DNA of 64,000 nucleotides from Methylobacter sp. (GCF_023227905.1 NZ_JALOCF010000002.1:106787-170786), one strand, 5' to 3'. Shown: positions 43,204 to 54,006, counted from the first letter of the stretch. A program made the numbers and translations. Notes: generated from the letters alone by a model not told the origin.

Positions 43204-43775
43204 TATTTTCCTCCAGCCGCAACTTGCGCATTTTGATTACCTTGCTTGGCATGCAAAGTAAAATCACTTAACTGCTCAGGGCTAACTTTGGTTGTCGACT
43301 GAATCACGTCAAGCGTTGGGACTTTTAACCAAGCTGAGGCCTCAATCGCCCTCATGAAAGCTGAAACGCGCGCATTGGATTGGGATTTGCCGTGAAAAGT
43401 CAGCTCTGCACCCTTCTGATTGAAGGTAGCCAGGAATACCCCGTCAGGTGTAACCCTGGGAAGCTCATCAAACAAATGCACAATCTCAGGACGACTTTCC
43501 TGCAACTTCTGGATCAATTCTATTTTGGTAAGCAACTTACTTTTCTGCTCCTCAATCGATTTAATTTGTTCAATTTTCTTATCCAGCAGCGTTATTTCGT
43601 CCTGCATTATTTTATTTCTTTGTTCCTGATATGCTTTAAGTCCTTCTATATACATATGAACCCCGGCAAAAATAACCGCTGTAACCAAAACAGACACGCC
43701 AATAGCATTGATAAAGTCCTGTTTTTTCTGCGCCCGTAGCTCTTCACGCCAAGGTAATAAATTGATTTTTGCCAT
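43203..43775 (-). CDS. pilN: Type IV pilus inner-membrane protein PilN
   Basis: The 190-residue protein begins with the conserved INLLPWREEL (4-13), the peptide that binds the PilM groove. A membrane helix follows near 25-44, then a coiled coil and a periplasmic domain with PDGVFLATFNQKGAELTFHG. Overlaps of one base with pilM and pilO indicate coupled translation. Confidence 0.95.
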   Translation of the reverse strand: MAKINLLPWREELRAQKKQDFINAIGVSVLVTAVIFAGVHMYIEGLKAYQEQRNKIMQDEITLLDKKIEQIKSIEEQKSKLLTKIELIQKLQESRPEIVHLFDELPRVTPDGVFLATFNQKGAELTFHGKSQSNARVSAFMRAIEASAWLKVPTLDVIQSTTKVSPEQLSDFTLHAKQGNQNAQVAAGGK

Positions 43776-44836
43776 TAGTCAAAGCTCCTCAATGCCAACC
43801 CGCATGCAATCATCATTGCGGAAGCATCATTGCTCAATGACTGAGGCTTCACTCTGCTGGATAAAGCCATGTTGATAAATGGGTTCGCTATAACAGTAGG
43901 CACCCCTACACCTTGTTGAACCAATTTGTCGATACCGGGTATTGATGCGCATCCACCCGCCAGAATAAGGCAATCGATGCGCCTGTTCGCGCTCGATGAA
44001 GCAAAAAACTGTATCGACCGCTGAATTTGCTGGACCATCGCCCGTTTAAACGGCTCAAGCACATCAACGGCATAATTGTCCGGAAGGCCGCCCAGCTTCT
44101 TTGCCAAGCCGGCCTCCTCATACGTCAATCCGTAGCGACGCTGAATTTCTTCGGTCAACTGTTTACCGCCAAAGCCTTGTTCTCTTGTATATACGGTACG
44201 GGAATTATAAAGAACATTTAAGGAGGTCATGGTTGCCCCAATGTCCACAATGGCGACCGTTTGACCTTCTATCGCATCCGGCAATTGGTCAATCAGCAAG
44301 GTGAAAGCATTTTCCATTGCAAAAGCTTCTACATCGACAATTTTGGCCTTTAAGCCCGCCTTCGCCAGCACTTCCACACGATCCTCAATAATTTCTTTTC
44401 TCGATGCCGCGAGCAGCACATTGACCATTTCAGGGTTATTTTCATTTTCGCCCTGCACCTCAAAATCGAAATTGACCTCGTCAAGCGAATAAGGCACATA
44501 CTGGTCAGCTTCAACCATAATCTGTTCTTCCATTTCATCATCGCTCAGTGAAGCAGACATGGGTATAACCTTGGTCATCACTGAAGAGCCTGCAACAGCG
44601 ACAGATGCTTGCTTTAACTTTGAACCGGATTGTTTTAAAGCTGTTTTTATGGCATCAGCTATCACTTCAATGTTGGCTATATTTTTGTCAATAACAGCAT
44701 CTTGCGGCAAAGGTGCTACGGCATAGCTCTCAACCCGGTAACGAGCGCCAACCTTGCTCAATTCGAGTAACTTTATAGCTGCCGTACTGATGTCAATACC
44801 AAGCACCGCACTCTGTTTCTGACTAAACCAACTCAT
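43775..44836 (-). CDS. pilM: Type IV pilus actin-like assembly protein PilM
   Basis: The 353-residue cytosolic protein has the actin-fold motifs GIDISTAAIKLLEL near 13-26, VDIGATMTSL near 197-206 and LAGGCASIPGI near 294-304. It is the first gene of pilMNOPQ. The 284-bp gap to the divergent mrcA holds the two promoters; it is AT-rich and no specific box was identified. Confidence 0.96.
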   Translation of the reverse strand: MSWFSQKQSAVLGIDISTAAIKLLELSKVGARYRVESYAVAPLPQDAVIDKNIANIEVIADAIKTALKQSGSKLKQASVAVAGSSVMTKVIPMSASLSDDEMEEQIMVEADQYVPYSLDEVNFDFEVQGENENNPEMVNVLLAASRKEIIEDRVEVLAKAGLKAKIVDVEAFAMENAFTLLIDQLPDAIEGQTVAIVDIGATMTSLNVLYNSRTVYTREQGFGGKQLTEEIQRRYGLTYEEAGLAKKLGGLPDNYAVDVLEPFKRAMVQQIQRSIQFFASSSANRRIDCLILAGGCASIPGIDKLVQQGVGVPTVIANPFINMALSSRVKPQSLSNDASAMMIACGLALRSFD

Positions 44837-45120
44837 GAATTAACCCTTGAAAAACTTGATGAATAATGCGATCGATCAATTACCGAGGAGCAAAAATCCG
44901 CCTTTGCAGTCGTCAGCTATAATTTACAATCCAAAACTTATTTACTCGCAAAAGTATAGTAGCCTTTTTTATTTTGATGCTTAAAATGTTCAATTTATTT
45001 GCTCAGCCAATTGTTTTTATCTTCAGCAGAAAAGTTTCAGTCGACATTTAACAAAAACGTATCTTTATATTCTTTTAAAGCTTAGGCTTTTATTTATTGC
45101 GCAGCTTCCCAGGATCACTT

Positions 45121-47475
45121 GTGGCAAAAAAAACATTAAGCGGACAAATCCTAAAATGGTTTGCTATTTTTTTTATGACCATAACTTTGGGCTCGGCAAT
45201 TTCGGGCTATTTTTTATACAACAAGCTCTCCGCCGACCTGCCTGATGTTAAGGCCCTGCATAATGTCCAGTACCAGACGCCTTTAAGTATTTACAGCAGA
45301 GATAATCAGCTGATTGCTCAATTTGGCGAAAAGAAACGCACACCGGTTAATATAGAAGATGTCCCGCAACAACTCATTAATGCGTTCATTGCCGCAGAAG
45401 ATGACAGTTATTATGAGCATCCCGGCGTCGACTTTAAAGGTCTGCTTCGGGCAGGACTGCAACTTGCCTTAACCGGCAAGAAAAAACAGGGCGGCAGCAC
45501 TATCACCATGCAGGTAACCCGCAACTTCCTGCTTAGTAGCGAAAAGACTTACACCCGTAAGTTAAAAGAAATAATGCTGGCGTTAAAAATAGAGCACGAG
45601 TACCCGAAAAATAAAATACTGGAACTCTACTTAAACCAGATTTTCATGGGCCACAGGGCCTATGGCATTGCCGCCGCCGCTCAAGTCTATTACGGCAAAT
45701 CCTTAACCGAGCTGAGCCTGGCCGAACACGCCATGATTGCCGGCTTACCTAAAGCGCCGTCTATATATAATCCCATTACTAATGAGCTACGGGCGATTGA
45801 AAGGCGCAACTATGTCTTGCACCGCATGCTTGAACTTAACCATATTACTCAACAGGAATATGAGAATGCATCCCGGCAACCCTCTACCGCAAAGCTGCAA
45901 TCGGTCACACCTGAGATTTCAGCGCTTTATTTAGCCGAAATGGTGAGGCAAAAAATTTTCGAGCTCTACGGCGAGCAAGCCTACACATCCGGATTTAAGG
46001 TCTACACAACAATAAACGGTGCGCTGCAAACTACCGCAAATGAGGCGCTTGCCAGTGCCTTGCATGCCTATGATCAACGCCACGGCTATCGCCACTTACG
46101 CATTAACAAAGCCAGTGAAGCTTCCGCTCCTGCTCACGCTCCTCGTCCACGTTCTGTAGACGAACTCCCGGTCATCGGCGATACGCTGCCTGCCACGGTT
46201 CTACAGTTAAAAAATAATCTCGCAACGGCCAGCCTTCAAGACCGCACTGTCATAGAAATACCGTGGGAAAACATTAAATGGGCCGGCAGCCCTATCGGAA
46301 CCCTATTAAAAACCGGCGATATTATCCGCGTTCGTCAACTGCCTAATAATACTTGGGCTTTAACGCAAGTACCCGAGGCAGAGGGGGCATTAGTTTCACT
46401 AAACCCTGCTAATGGCGCCATTTTAGCGTTAACCGGCGGCTTCGATTTTTACCGCAACAAATACAATCGCGCGACCCAATCAAAAAGACAGCCGGGGTCA
46501 GGCTTTAAGCCCATCATTTACACTACGGCTCTGGAACAAGGTTACACCTCCGCCAGCCTGATTAATGATGCGCCCATCGTCATCGACAATCCGGGCCAGG
46601 AAAATGAGTGGCGGCCGGAGAATTACAGCAAGAAATTCTACGGCCCGACCAGCATCAGAGCGGCTATCACTCATTCAAGAAACATTATTTCCATTCGCTT
46701 ATTGAAGGAAATGGGTATTGAAAAAGCGGTCGAGACGGCATTGCGCTTTGGTTTTATTGAAGATCAAATACCCAAGACCCTCTCTTTGGCATTGGGTAGC
46801 GGTTATGCATCTCCACTGCAAATGGCACGGGTTTACGCCACATTTGCCAACGGCGGCTTCCTGGTCAAACCTTATTTTATTGAACGCATTGAATCCAACG
46901 AAGGCGAAATTATTTACCAAGCCAAGCCTAAAACAGCCTGTCCTGCCTGCGACAGTAGCCAGGAATTAAACCGCAACTACGCCCCGAGGATTATTACGCC
47001 GCAAATTTGTTTCCTGATGAATTCGCTATTAAGAGATGTCGTTCAACATGGCACGGCAACAGGCGCAAAAGTATTGGGCAGACAAGATCTTGCTGGAAAA
47101 ACAGGAACCACCAACGAACAGAGAGATGCCTGGTTCAATGGCTATACGCAAACCAATGTTGCGACCGCATGGATCGGATTTGATGACTTTTCGCCCCTGG
47201 GAAATCTTGAAACCGGCGGCGTAGCTGCGTTGCCGATGTGGGTAGAGTTTATGCGAATAGCCTTAAAAGACACCCCGGAAACCCCGCTTGAAATGCCGGA
47301 AGGTATCGTCAAAGCGTTCATAAGACCTGAAACCGGCTTGTTAGCAGCCGCCGCAGATAAAGGAGGGATATGGGAGTACTTTCAATCGGAACATGTACCA
47401 ACCAGTTTTGCACCTGGTGGCTCTATAGCCGGCTCTAATCAGCCCGATGAAAAATTGACTGAAGACCTGTTTTGA
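45121..47475 (+). CDS. mrcA: Penicillin-binding protein 1A (bifunctional transglycosylase/transpeptidase)
   Basis: I choose the GTG at 45121 (784 residues), which has AGGA seven bases before it; a TTG at 45097 is possible. One membrane helix lies near 10-32. The GT51 domain has AAEDDSYYEHPG near 85-96, GGSTITMQV and KILELYLNQIF. The transpeptidase domain has the active-site motif QPGSGFKP, then SHSRN and KTGTT. It polymerises and cross-links peptidoglycan on the outer face of the inner membrane. The place divergent from pilMNOPQ is standard in gammaproteobacteria. Confidence 0.96.
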   Translation: MAKKTLSGQILKWFAIFFMTITLGSAISGYFLYNKLSADLPDVKALHNVQYQTPLSIYSRDNQLIAQFGEKKRTPVNIEDVPQQLINAFIAAEDDSYYEHPGVDFKGLLRAGLQLALTGKKKQGGSTITMQVTRNFLLSSEKTYTRKLKEIMLALKIEHEYPKNKILELYLNQIFMGHRAYGIAAAAQVYYGKSLTELSLAEHAMIAGLPKAPSIYNPITNELRAIERRNYVLHRMLELNHITQQEYENASRQPSTAKLQSVTPEISALYLAEMVRQKIFELYGEQAYTSGFKVYTTINGALQTTANEALASALHAYDQRHGYRHLRINKASEASAPAHAPRPRSVDELPVIGDTLPATVLQLKNNLATASLQDRTVIEIPWENIKWAGSPIGTLLKTGDIIRVRQLPNNTWALTQVPEAEGALVSLNPANGAILALTGGFDFYRNKYNRATQSKRQPGSGFKPIIYTTALEQGYTSASLINDAPIVIDNPGQENEWRPENYSKKFYGPTSIRAAITHSRNIISIRLLKEMGIEKAVETALRFGFIEDQIPKTLSLALGSGYASPLQMARVYATFANGGFLVKPYFIERIESNEGEIIYQAKPKTACPACDSSQELNRNYAPRIITPQICFLMNSLLRDVVQHGTATGAKVLGRQDLAGKTGTTNEQRDAWFNGYTQTNVATAWIGFDDFSPLGNLETGGVAALPMWVEFMRIALKDTPETPLEMPEGIVKAFIRPETGLLAAAADKGGIWEYFQSEHVPTSFAPGGSIAGSNQPDEKLTEDLF

Positions 47476-47485
47476 TAGGATATGC

Positions 47486-47508
47486 GGAGCGGGTTTAGAA
47501 CCCGCTCC
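47486..47508. terminator. Hairpin between convergent mrcA and secA
   Basis: GGAGCGGGTT and AACCCGCTCC form a perfect 10-bp stem with a three-base loop. It lies 10 bp after the mrcA stop and 11 bp before the secA stop (both genes end here). The words are like those of REP-type repeats, so it may be both repeat and terminator. Confidence 0.65.
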
Positions 47509-47519
47509 TACCCATCAAA

Positions 47520-50252
47520 TCAGCTTAATTGACCGTGACACTGCTTAAACTTCTTGCCTGAACCGCAAGGACACGGATCATTGCGACCCACTTTACTGCC
47601 CTCTCTGACAAATGGCTGTTCCGCAGTAGCAGCCGCTTCTTCCTGCTCAGGGGCAGCAGCCTGTAACGACTCTTCATAAGCATCCAAAGCCGGGGCCTGT
47701 GCATGCTCAAAATGCATTTCCCTGGGCGCTTGCATTTGCTCATCAAGCGCATGAACGTCTTCTTCCTTTCTAACCTGGACTTTAAACAGAATCCCTATCA
47801 CTTCATACTTGATATGTTCAAGCAGGTTAGTAAACATTTCAAACGCTTCGCGCTTGTATTCCTGTTTGGGGTCTTTTTGCGCATAACCTCTAAAATGAAT
47901 ACCCTGACGCAAATAATCCATCGCCGCCAGATGCTCTTTCCAGCTGTTATCCAGTACTTGCAGCATCACTGATTTTTCAAAATGCCGTAACACTTCCTTA
48001 GACATTTGCTGTTCTTTGTCTTTATGGTTTTGTTCCAGAATCTCGATAATACGTTTACGTAATGACTCTTCCTGCAACGAGTGATCTTCATCCAGCATTT
48101 TGCGCACAGGAATTTCAACGTTAAATTCCTGATGCAAATGTTCTTCCAGCCCCTTGATGTCCCACTGCTCGACCATAGTTCTGGGCGGGATATACTGAGT
48201 AATCACATTATTGACCACATCCTCGCGTATCGCAGTGATAATGTCGGATATTTCCTCAGCCGCCATCAGCTCATTGCGCTGCGCATAGACAACCTTACGT
48301 TGGTCATTGGCAACATCATCATAAGCCAAGATTTCTTTACGCACATCGAAATTGCGGCCTTCAACCTTGCGTTGAGCGCTTTCGATAGAGCGGGTTACCC
48401 AAGGATGCTCAATGGCTTCACCATTGCCCATACCCAATTTCTGCATCAAGCCCGCTACACGATCCGACGCAAAAATACGCATCAGATCGTCTTGCAGCGA
48501 CAGATAGAAACGGGTTGATCCGGGATCGCCCTGACGACCCGAACGGCCTCTTAACTGGTTGTCGATACGACGCGATTCATGACGCTCGGAACCGATGACA
48601 TGCAAGCCGCCGGTGGCAATAACCTGCTCATGTCTGTCCAGCCAAACGCCACGAACACGATCCTTTTCGGCTTCGCCGGCATCTTCGCCCAGCGCCGCCA
48701 GTTCCGCTTCCAGATTACCGCCGAGCACAATATCGGTACCCCGTCCAGCCATGTTGGTCGCGATAGTAACCGCTCCCGGCATACCGGCCTGTTCAATGAT
48801 ATGGGCTTCGCGCTCGTGTTGTTTGGCGTTAAGCACTTCGTGTTTAATGCCCTGTTTTTGCAACAATGCGGACAGCCGCTCGGAGTTTTCAATCGACGTG
48901 GTTCCCACCAACACCGGTTGCCCACGACTCACGCATTCTTTAATATCGTCAGCAACAGCGACGTATTTCTCGTCGGCGGTCAGGAACACGACATCCCCTA
49001 AGTCCCTTCGAACCATAGGGCGATGTGTAGGAATGACTACAACTTCAAGGCCGTAAATCTTGTTCAATTCGAACGCTTCGGTATCCGCAGTACCGGTCAT
49101 ACCGGACAGTTTTTCGTACAAGCGGAAATAATTCTGGAATGTAATCGAGGCCAGTGTCTGGTTTTCATTTTGAATGGCGACATTCTCTTTCGCTTCAATC
49201 GCCTGATGCAAGCCTTCCGACCAGCGGCGTCCCGGCATCACGCGTCCGGTAAACTCATCGACGATAATCACTTCATTATTGGCGACGATATAATCGACGT
49301 CTTTTTTGAATAAAACGTGACCCCGCAATGAAGCGCTCAGGTAATGCATCAGGCGGATGTTGGTCGCGTCATACAGACTGCTACCTTCTTCCATCAAGCC
49401 ATGTTCGACCATTAAATGCTCAACATGTTCGTGGCCCGCTTCAGTCAGGTATAACTGGCGTACTTTTTCATCGACTGTGTAATCGCCCGGTTCGCCTTCT
49501 TTTTCCTGTTTGCTCAGGAACGGGATGATCTTATTAACTTTGACATAGATCTCGGTGCTTTCTTCGGTAGGCCCGGAGATAATCAGCGGCGTTCTCGCTT
49601 CATCGATAAGGATCGAATCCACCTCATCGACAATAGCAAAGCTTAAATCCCGCTGGACTTTTTGCTCCAGGCTAAAAGCCATATTGTCGCGCAGGTAATC
49701 AAAGCCGAATTCGTTGTTGGTGCCGTAAGTAATGTCTGACGCATAGGCCTTGCGCCGTTCGTCGCTGTCCATCTGGCTGATAATCACGCCGGTAGTCAGG
49801 CCTAAAAAGCCGTAAAGCCGACCCATCCATTCGGAGTCGCGCTTGGCCAGATAGTCATTCACCGTCACAACATGCACGCCGCGTCCCGGCAAAGCATTCA
49901 AATAGGCCGCCAAGGTCGCCATCAGGGTCTTGCCCTCACCGGTTTTCATTTCGGCAATTTTGCCGTCATGGAGGATCATGCCGCCGATCAATTGCACATC
50001 GAAATGGCGCATACCGAAGACTCTAGTCGACGCTTCCCTGACTGTCGCAAACGCTTCTGGAAGCAGATTGTCCAGTTTTTCACCTTGCGCCAAGCGATCA
50101 CGAAATTCCTGTGTTTTTGCTTTTAACGCATCATCAGATAATTTTTCGTATTCAGAAGCGAGCGTATTGATCTTTTTAACCAATGCTCTTTTCTTCTTTA
50201 TCAGCCTGTCATTACGGCTACCTATAACAAATCTAACCAACTTACCCAGCAT
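47520..50252 (-). CDS. secA: Preprotein translocase ATPase SecA
   Basis: The 910-residue motor has all SecA landmarks: EMKTGEGKTLMATL near 100-113, VDEVDSILIDEARTPLIISGP (the DEVD site), ATNMAGRGTDIVLGGNLE, and the C-terminal zinc motif CPCGSGKKFKQCHG. It drives proteins through SecYEG and so serves the secreted and membrane proteins of this window. A Glu/Ala-rich linker precedes the zinc tail. Confidence 0.98.
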   Translation of the reverse strand: MLGKLVRFVIGSRNDRLIKKKRALVKKINTLASEYEKLSDDALKAKTQEFRDRLAQGEKLDNLLPEAFATVREASTRVFGMRHFDVQLIGGMILHDGKIAEMKTGEGKTLMATLAAYLNALPGRGVHVVTVNDYLAKRDSEWMGRLYGFLGLTTGVIISQMDSDERRKAYASDITYGTNNEFGFDYLRDNMAFSLEQKVQRDLSFAIVDEVDSILIDEARTPLIISGPTEESTEIYVKVNKIIPFLSKQEKEGEPGDYTVDEKVRQLYLTEAGHEHVEHLMVEHGLMEEGSSLYDATNIRLMHYLSASLRGHVLFKKDVDYIVANNEVIIVDEFTGRVMPGRRWSEGLHQAIEAKENVAIQNENQTLASITFQNYFRLYEKLSGMTGTADTEAFELNKIYGLEVVVIPTHRPMVRRDLGDVVFLTADEKYVAVADDIKECVSRGQPVLVGTTSIENSERLSALLQKQGIKHEVLNAKQHEREAHIIEQAGMPGAVTIATNMAGRGTDIVLGGNLEAELAALGEDAGEAEKDRVRGVWLDRHEQVIATGGLHVIGSERHESRRIDNQLRGRSGRQGDPGSTRFYLSLQDDLMRIFASDRVAGLMQKLGMGNGEAIEHPWVTRSIESAQRKVEGRNFDVRKEILAYDDVANDQRKVVYAQRNELMAAEEISDIITAIREDVVNNVITQYIPPRTMVEQWDIKGLEEHLHQEFNVEIPVRKMLDEDHSLQEESLRKRIIEILEQNHKDKEQQMSKEVLRHFEKSVMLQVLDNSWKEHLAAMDYLRQGIHFRGYAQKDPKQEYKREAFEMFTNLLEHIKYEVIGILFKVQVRKEEDVHALDEQMQAPREMHFEHAQAPALDAYEESLQAAAPEQEEAAATAEQPFVREGSKVGRNDPCPCGSGKKFKQCHGQLS

Positions 50253-50350
50253 GTTTTTTTCCGGTATGAATTTAGTAAATGATTGAATAAAAGCATGAGA
50301 TTATATACCGTCTACTATTTAAGTGACAGTTAAAAACACCGTTTATCCCC

Positions 50351-52657
50351 TTGACAAAAGGCTTCAATATTAACAAAGCGCATTTGAAAATCAATATCAA
50401 AGGTTTCGTTCAGGGACTTGGCTTTCGCCCGTTCATTGTTCGCCTTGCCCGGCAACATCGGCAAAAAGGTTGGGTTGCCAATACCGGCAGCGGTATAACT
50501 ATTGACATTGAAGGCCTGTCCGAGCACCAGCAAGACTTTCTTGACAACCTACATAATCAATTGCCGCCCTTTGCAAAAATCGACTCTTTATCCATAGCCA
50601 CGCTGCCGCTGGCAGGCTTTGACGATTTCCAAATTAAAGCCAGCAAGACTGACGACAAACAATCCGCTTTTGTGCTGCCGGACATCGCCGTGTGCCCTGA
50701 TTGCGTCCGCGATATTTTCGACCCCGCCAGCCGCTATTATCGCTACCCGTTCACCAGCTGTTGCCATTGCGGGCCGCGCTACAGCCTTATGACCCGACAA
50801 CCGTACGACCGCAGCCGAACCGGAATGGCGGCATTCAAATCCTGTCCCGCCTGCTTTAAGGACTACCAAGCCATCGACAACCGGCGCTTCCACGCCCAAA
50901 CCATCGCCTGCCCAAACTGCGGCCCCAACCTAAGTTTGCTTGATGAGTCAAGAAACCTGCTAGCCGAAAAGCACGATGCATTACGCGAAGCAATCGGGCA
51001 GTTGCAGAACGGCAAAATCGTCGCCATTAAAGGCATAGGCGGCTATCAATTGCTGGTTGATGCAAGCAATCAGCAAGCCGTCGAACGCCTCAGGCTGCGT
51101 AAACATCGCCCGCAAAAACCCTTTGCCTTGATGGTGGCCGATTTGGGGACGGCACAGCAGCTTTGCAAGATTAACGCGCTTGAACAACAAACCCTGAGTT
51201 CTGCCGCCGCGCCTATTGTGCTATTAAATCGTTGGGATACGGCATGTGGGGGCGACTTCAGTCGCCCATTCGCCCTTACATCTGCGGTTGCCCCCGGCAG
51301 CAACCTGCTCGGCGTCATGCTGCCTTATTCGCCTCTGCACCACTTGTTACTGAGCAAAGACAGCGCCGAGCAACCGCTGCATGTGTTGGTCGCAACCAGC
51401 GGCAACCGCCATAACGAACCCATCTGCATCGATGAACAGCAGGCATTGACACGGCTTGCAGGCATTGCCGATTATTTCCTGACCCATGATCGCCCTATCC
51501 TGCGCCCGCTTGACGATTCCGTGGTCCGGCTCATCAACGGTAAAATCACCGTCTTGCGCAGGGCCCGAGGCTACGCCCCCCTGCCGATCGCGTTAAAGAC
51601 AGCCATGCCCGACACGCTGGCATTGGGCGGCCAGCTAAAAAACACAGTCGCGATCAGCCATGAAAACCATATTATCGTAAGCCAGCATCTTGGCGATCTT
51701 GATGTGGAAGCGACCCAACAACAATTCCAGGCCACGCTGACGGACTTGCAGGACTTCTACCAAATCACTCCGACACGCATCATGCACGATCTGCACGGCG
51801 GCTATGCCAGCAGCCGGTTCGCCGCCAATCTGCCCCAGTCAACCCTGCCGGTACAGCATCATTACGCCCATGCCTTGTCCTGCATGGCCGAGCACGGGCT
51901 GGAACCGCCCGTACTCGGCATCTGCTGGGATGGTTCGGGCCTTGGCACCGACAACACCCTGTGGGGCGGCGAATTCCTGATTATTCACAAGCAGGGCTTT
52001 GAACGCTACGCCCATTTTGCCCCGTTTTCATTGCCCGGCGGGCATAAAGCCATACAGGAACCCAGGCGCGCGGCATTGGGCCTGCTCTACGAAACCTTTG
52101 GCACCAGCGTATTCGAGCGCCAAGACCTGCCCTTTTCCGCGCAGGAATTAAATTTATTGCAATCGGCGTTAAGCCGTGAACTCAACTGTCCGCGTACCAC
52201 CAGCGCAGGGCGCTTATTCGATGCCATCGCCAGCTTGCTGGGACTATGCCATATCAATGGCTACGAAGGCCAGGCGGCCATGGCTCTGGAACAAAGCGCC
52301 GCATCAACCGCATCCGAGCTACACTATGACTTCCGCATCCAGGCCAAAACGCCCATTATCGTCGACTGGAAAATCACCCTGGAACAGCTCTTGGAAGACA
52401 TGCAACATAACCCGGCTGAGCTAATCGCCGCCAAGTTTCACAACACCTTGGCCGAAATCATACAGGCCATAGCCCTAATGGCCGGGCAAAAAACAATTGT
52501 CCTGAGCGGCGGCTGTTTTCAAAATGCCTGCCTTACGGAAAACGCGGCCAAGCGATTAACGCATTCGGGCTTTAAGGTATACTGCCATGAAAACATACCC
52601 CCTAACGACGGCGGACTGGCTCTCGGCCAGCTGTATGCCGCAAAATATATTGGATAA
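50351..52657 (+). CDS. hypF: Carbamoyltransferase HypF (hydrogenase maturation)
   Basis: The 768-residue frame begins at a TTG; a TTG at 50384 lies closer to the usual family start, and neither has a clear ribosome site. Domains in order: acylphosphatase (GFVQGLGFRPFIVRLA near 18-33), two zinc-finger pairs (CPDC/CCHC near 115-145 and CPAC/CPNC near 165-195), a YrdC-like domain (KGIGGYQLLVDA near 225) and a Kae1-like domain (HHYAHALSCMAEH near 500). It transfers the carbamoyl group that becomes the cyanide ligand of NiFe hydrogenases to HypE. Downstream are hypC, hypD and hypE in one run. Confidence 0.95.
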   Translation: MTKGFNINKAHLKINIKGFVQGLGFRPFIVRLARQHRQKGWVANTGSGITIDIEGLSEHQQDFLDNLHNQLPPFAKIDSLSIATLPLAGFDDFQIKASKTDDKQSAFVLPDIAVCPDCVRDIFDPASRYYRYPFTSCCHCGPRYSLMTRQPYDRSRTGMAAFKSCPACFKDYQAIDNRRFHAQTIACPNCGPNLSLLDESRNLLAEKHDALREAIGQLQNGKIVAIKGIGGYQLLVDASNQQAVERLRLRKHRPQKPFALMVADLGTAQQLCKINALEQQTLSSAAAPIVLLNRWDTACGGDFSRPFALTSAVAPGSNLLGVMLPYSPLHHLLLSKDSAEQPLHVLVATSGNRHNEPICIDEQQALTRLAGIADYFLTHDRPILRPLDDSVVRLINGKITVLRRARGYAPLPIALKTAMPDTLALGGQLKNTVAISHENHIIVSQHLGDLDVEATQQQFQATLTDLQDFYQITPTRIMHDLHGGYASSRFAANLPQSTLPVQHHYAHALSCMAEHGLEPPVLGICWDGSGLGTDNTLWGGEFLIIHKQGFERYAHFAPFSLPGGHKAIQEPRRAALGLLYETFGTSVFERQDLPFSAQELNLLQSALSRELNCPRTTSAGRLFDAIASLLGLCHINGYEGQAAMALEQSAASTASELHYDFRIQAKTPIIVDWKITLEQLLEDMQHNPAELIAAKFHNTLAEIIQAIALMAGQKTIVLSGGCFQNACLTENAAKRLTHSGFKVYCHENIPPNDGGLALGQLYAAKYIG

Positions 52658-52660
52658 CCT

Positions 52661-52906
52661 ATGTGTCTAGCCGTACCCGGACAAATTATCAGCCTGTCTG
52701 ACGACACCGACTCCCTGGCGCGCACCGGGCGCGTTAACTTCTCCGGTATCATCAAAGATATCAGCCTGGCCTACGTGCCGGAAGCCAAAATCAACGATTA
52801 TGTCATCGTTCATGCCGGTTTCGCGCTGTCTGTTCTGGATGAAGCCGAGGCTCTGGCCAGTCTTGAAGCGTTCAATGATTTGGCGGATTTAGAGTCTAAG
52901 CTATGA
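52661..52906 (+). CDS. hypC: Hydrogenase maturation chaperone HypC
   Basis: An 81-residue protein starting MCLAVPGQI; Cys2 is the conserved iron-complex ligand. It lies 3 bp after hypF and its stop overlaps the hypD start as ATGA. HypC holds the Fe(CN)2CO centre with HypD and delivers it to the hydrogenase large subunit. Confidence 0.96.
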   Translation: MCLAVPGQIISLSDDTDSLARTGRVNFSGIIKDISLAYVPEAKINDYVIVHAGFALSVLDEAEALASLEAFNDLADLESKL

Positions 52907-54006
52907 CAAGCATGAACTACCTGGATGAGTTTCGTGACCCGGCAACTGCAAAAAAAATAGCGACCGCGATAAAAACCGTCACTACGCAACCGTGGAATAT
53001 CATGGAAGTATGCGGCGGGCAGACCCATAGCATTATCAAATATGGTATCGATCAGCTACTACCTGAGCAAATCAACCTGATCCACGGCCCCGGCTGCCCG
53101 GTTTGCGTCACGCCGCTGGCTTATATCGATAAGGCGTTGGCGATTGCCGCGCAGCCCAATGTGATTTTCTGCTCTTTCGGCGACATGTTGCGCGTCCCCG
53201 GCTCGCATCATGATTTGCTCAGCCTGAAAGCGCAGGGCGCCGATATTCGCATCGTCTATTCGCCGATGGATGCGCTGAATATTGCCAAGCTTAATCCCGG
53301 CAAGCAGGTGGTGTTTTTCGGCGTCGGCTTTGAAACCACCGCACCGACCACGGCCTTGGCCGCCTATCAGGCCAGACAGCAACGGCTGGACAACTTCTCA
53401 TTGCTGATTTGCCACGTCCGCGTGCCTCCGGTGATGCAGGCGCTGCTCGACTCGCCCGACAACCAGGTGCAAGGCTTTCTGGGCGCAGGCCATGTCTGTT
53501 CGATCATGGGTTACCACGAATATCTGCCGCTATCGGCTCACTATAAAATTCCTATCGTGATCACCGGCTTTGAGCCGGTCGATATCCTGCACGGCCTGTA
53601 CCTGTGCATCAAGCAGTTGGAAGAAAACCGTTACCAGGTTGAAAACGAATACAGCCGCGTGGTCAAAGAGCAAGGCAATCAGCCCGCGCAACAGCTGCTA
53701 AGCCAGGTGTTCGACGTCGTCGACAGAAGCTGGCGTGGCCTTGGCGAAATTGCCTTAAGCGGTCTGGCACTCAAGGCCGAATACGACAACTGGAACGCCG
53801 AACAACGTTTTGCGGTCACCGCGATTAACACCCAAGAACCTGCTGCCTGCCGCAGCGGCGAAGTGCTGCAAGGCTTGATCAAGCCCGCCCAATGCGCCGA
53901 ATTCGGCACAACTTGCACGCCCGAACACCCGCTGGGCGCCACCATGGTTTCGTCCGAAGGCGCGTGCGCCGCTTATTACCGCTATCGTCGCCATCAACAT
54001 GCCTGA
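52903..54006 (+). CDS. hypD: Hydrogenase maturation protein HypD
   Basis: A 367-residue iron-sulfur protein with MEVCGGQTHSIIKYGID near 33-49, GPGCPVCVTP near 62-71 and GFETTAPTTA near 145-154. Distal cysteines lie in EPAACRSGEVLQGLIKP. With HypC it builds the Fe(CN)2CO moiety. Overlaps of 4 and 8 bp join it to hypC and hypE. Confidence 0.96.
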   Translation: MTSMNYLDEFRDPATAKKIATAIKTVTTQPWNIMEVCGGQTHSIIKYGIDQLLPEQINLIHGPGCPVCVTPLAYIDKALAIAAQPNVIFCSFGDMLRVPGSHHDLLSLKAQGADIRIVYSPMDALNIAKLNPGKQVVFFGVGFETTAPTTALAAYQARQQRLDNFSLLICHVRVPPVMQALLDSPDNQVQGFLGAGHVCSIMGYHEYLPLSAHYKIPIVITGFEPVDILHGLYLCIKQLEENRYQVENEYSRVVKEQGNQPAQQLLSQVFDVVDRSWRGLGEIALSGLALKAEYDNWNAEQRFAVTAINTQEPAACRSGEVLQGLIKPAQCAEFGTTCTPEHPLGATMVSSEGACAAYYRYRRHQHA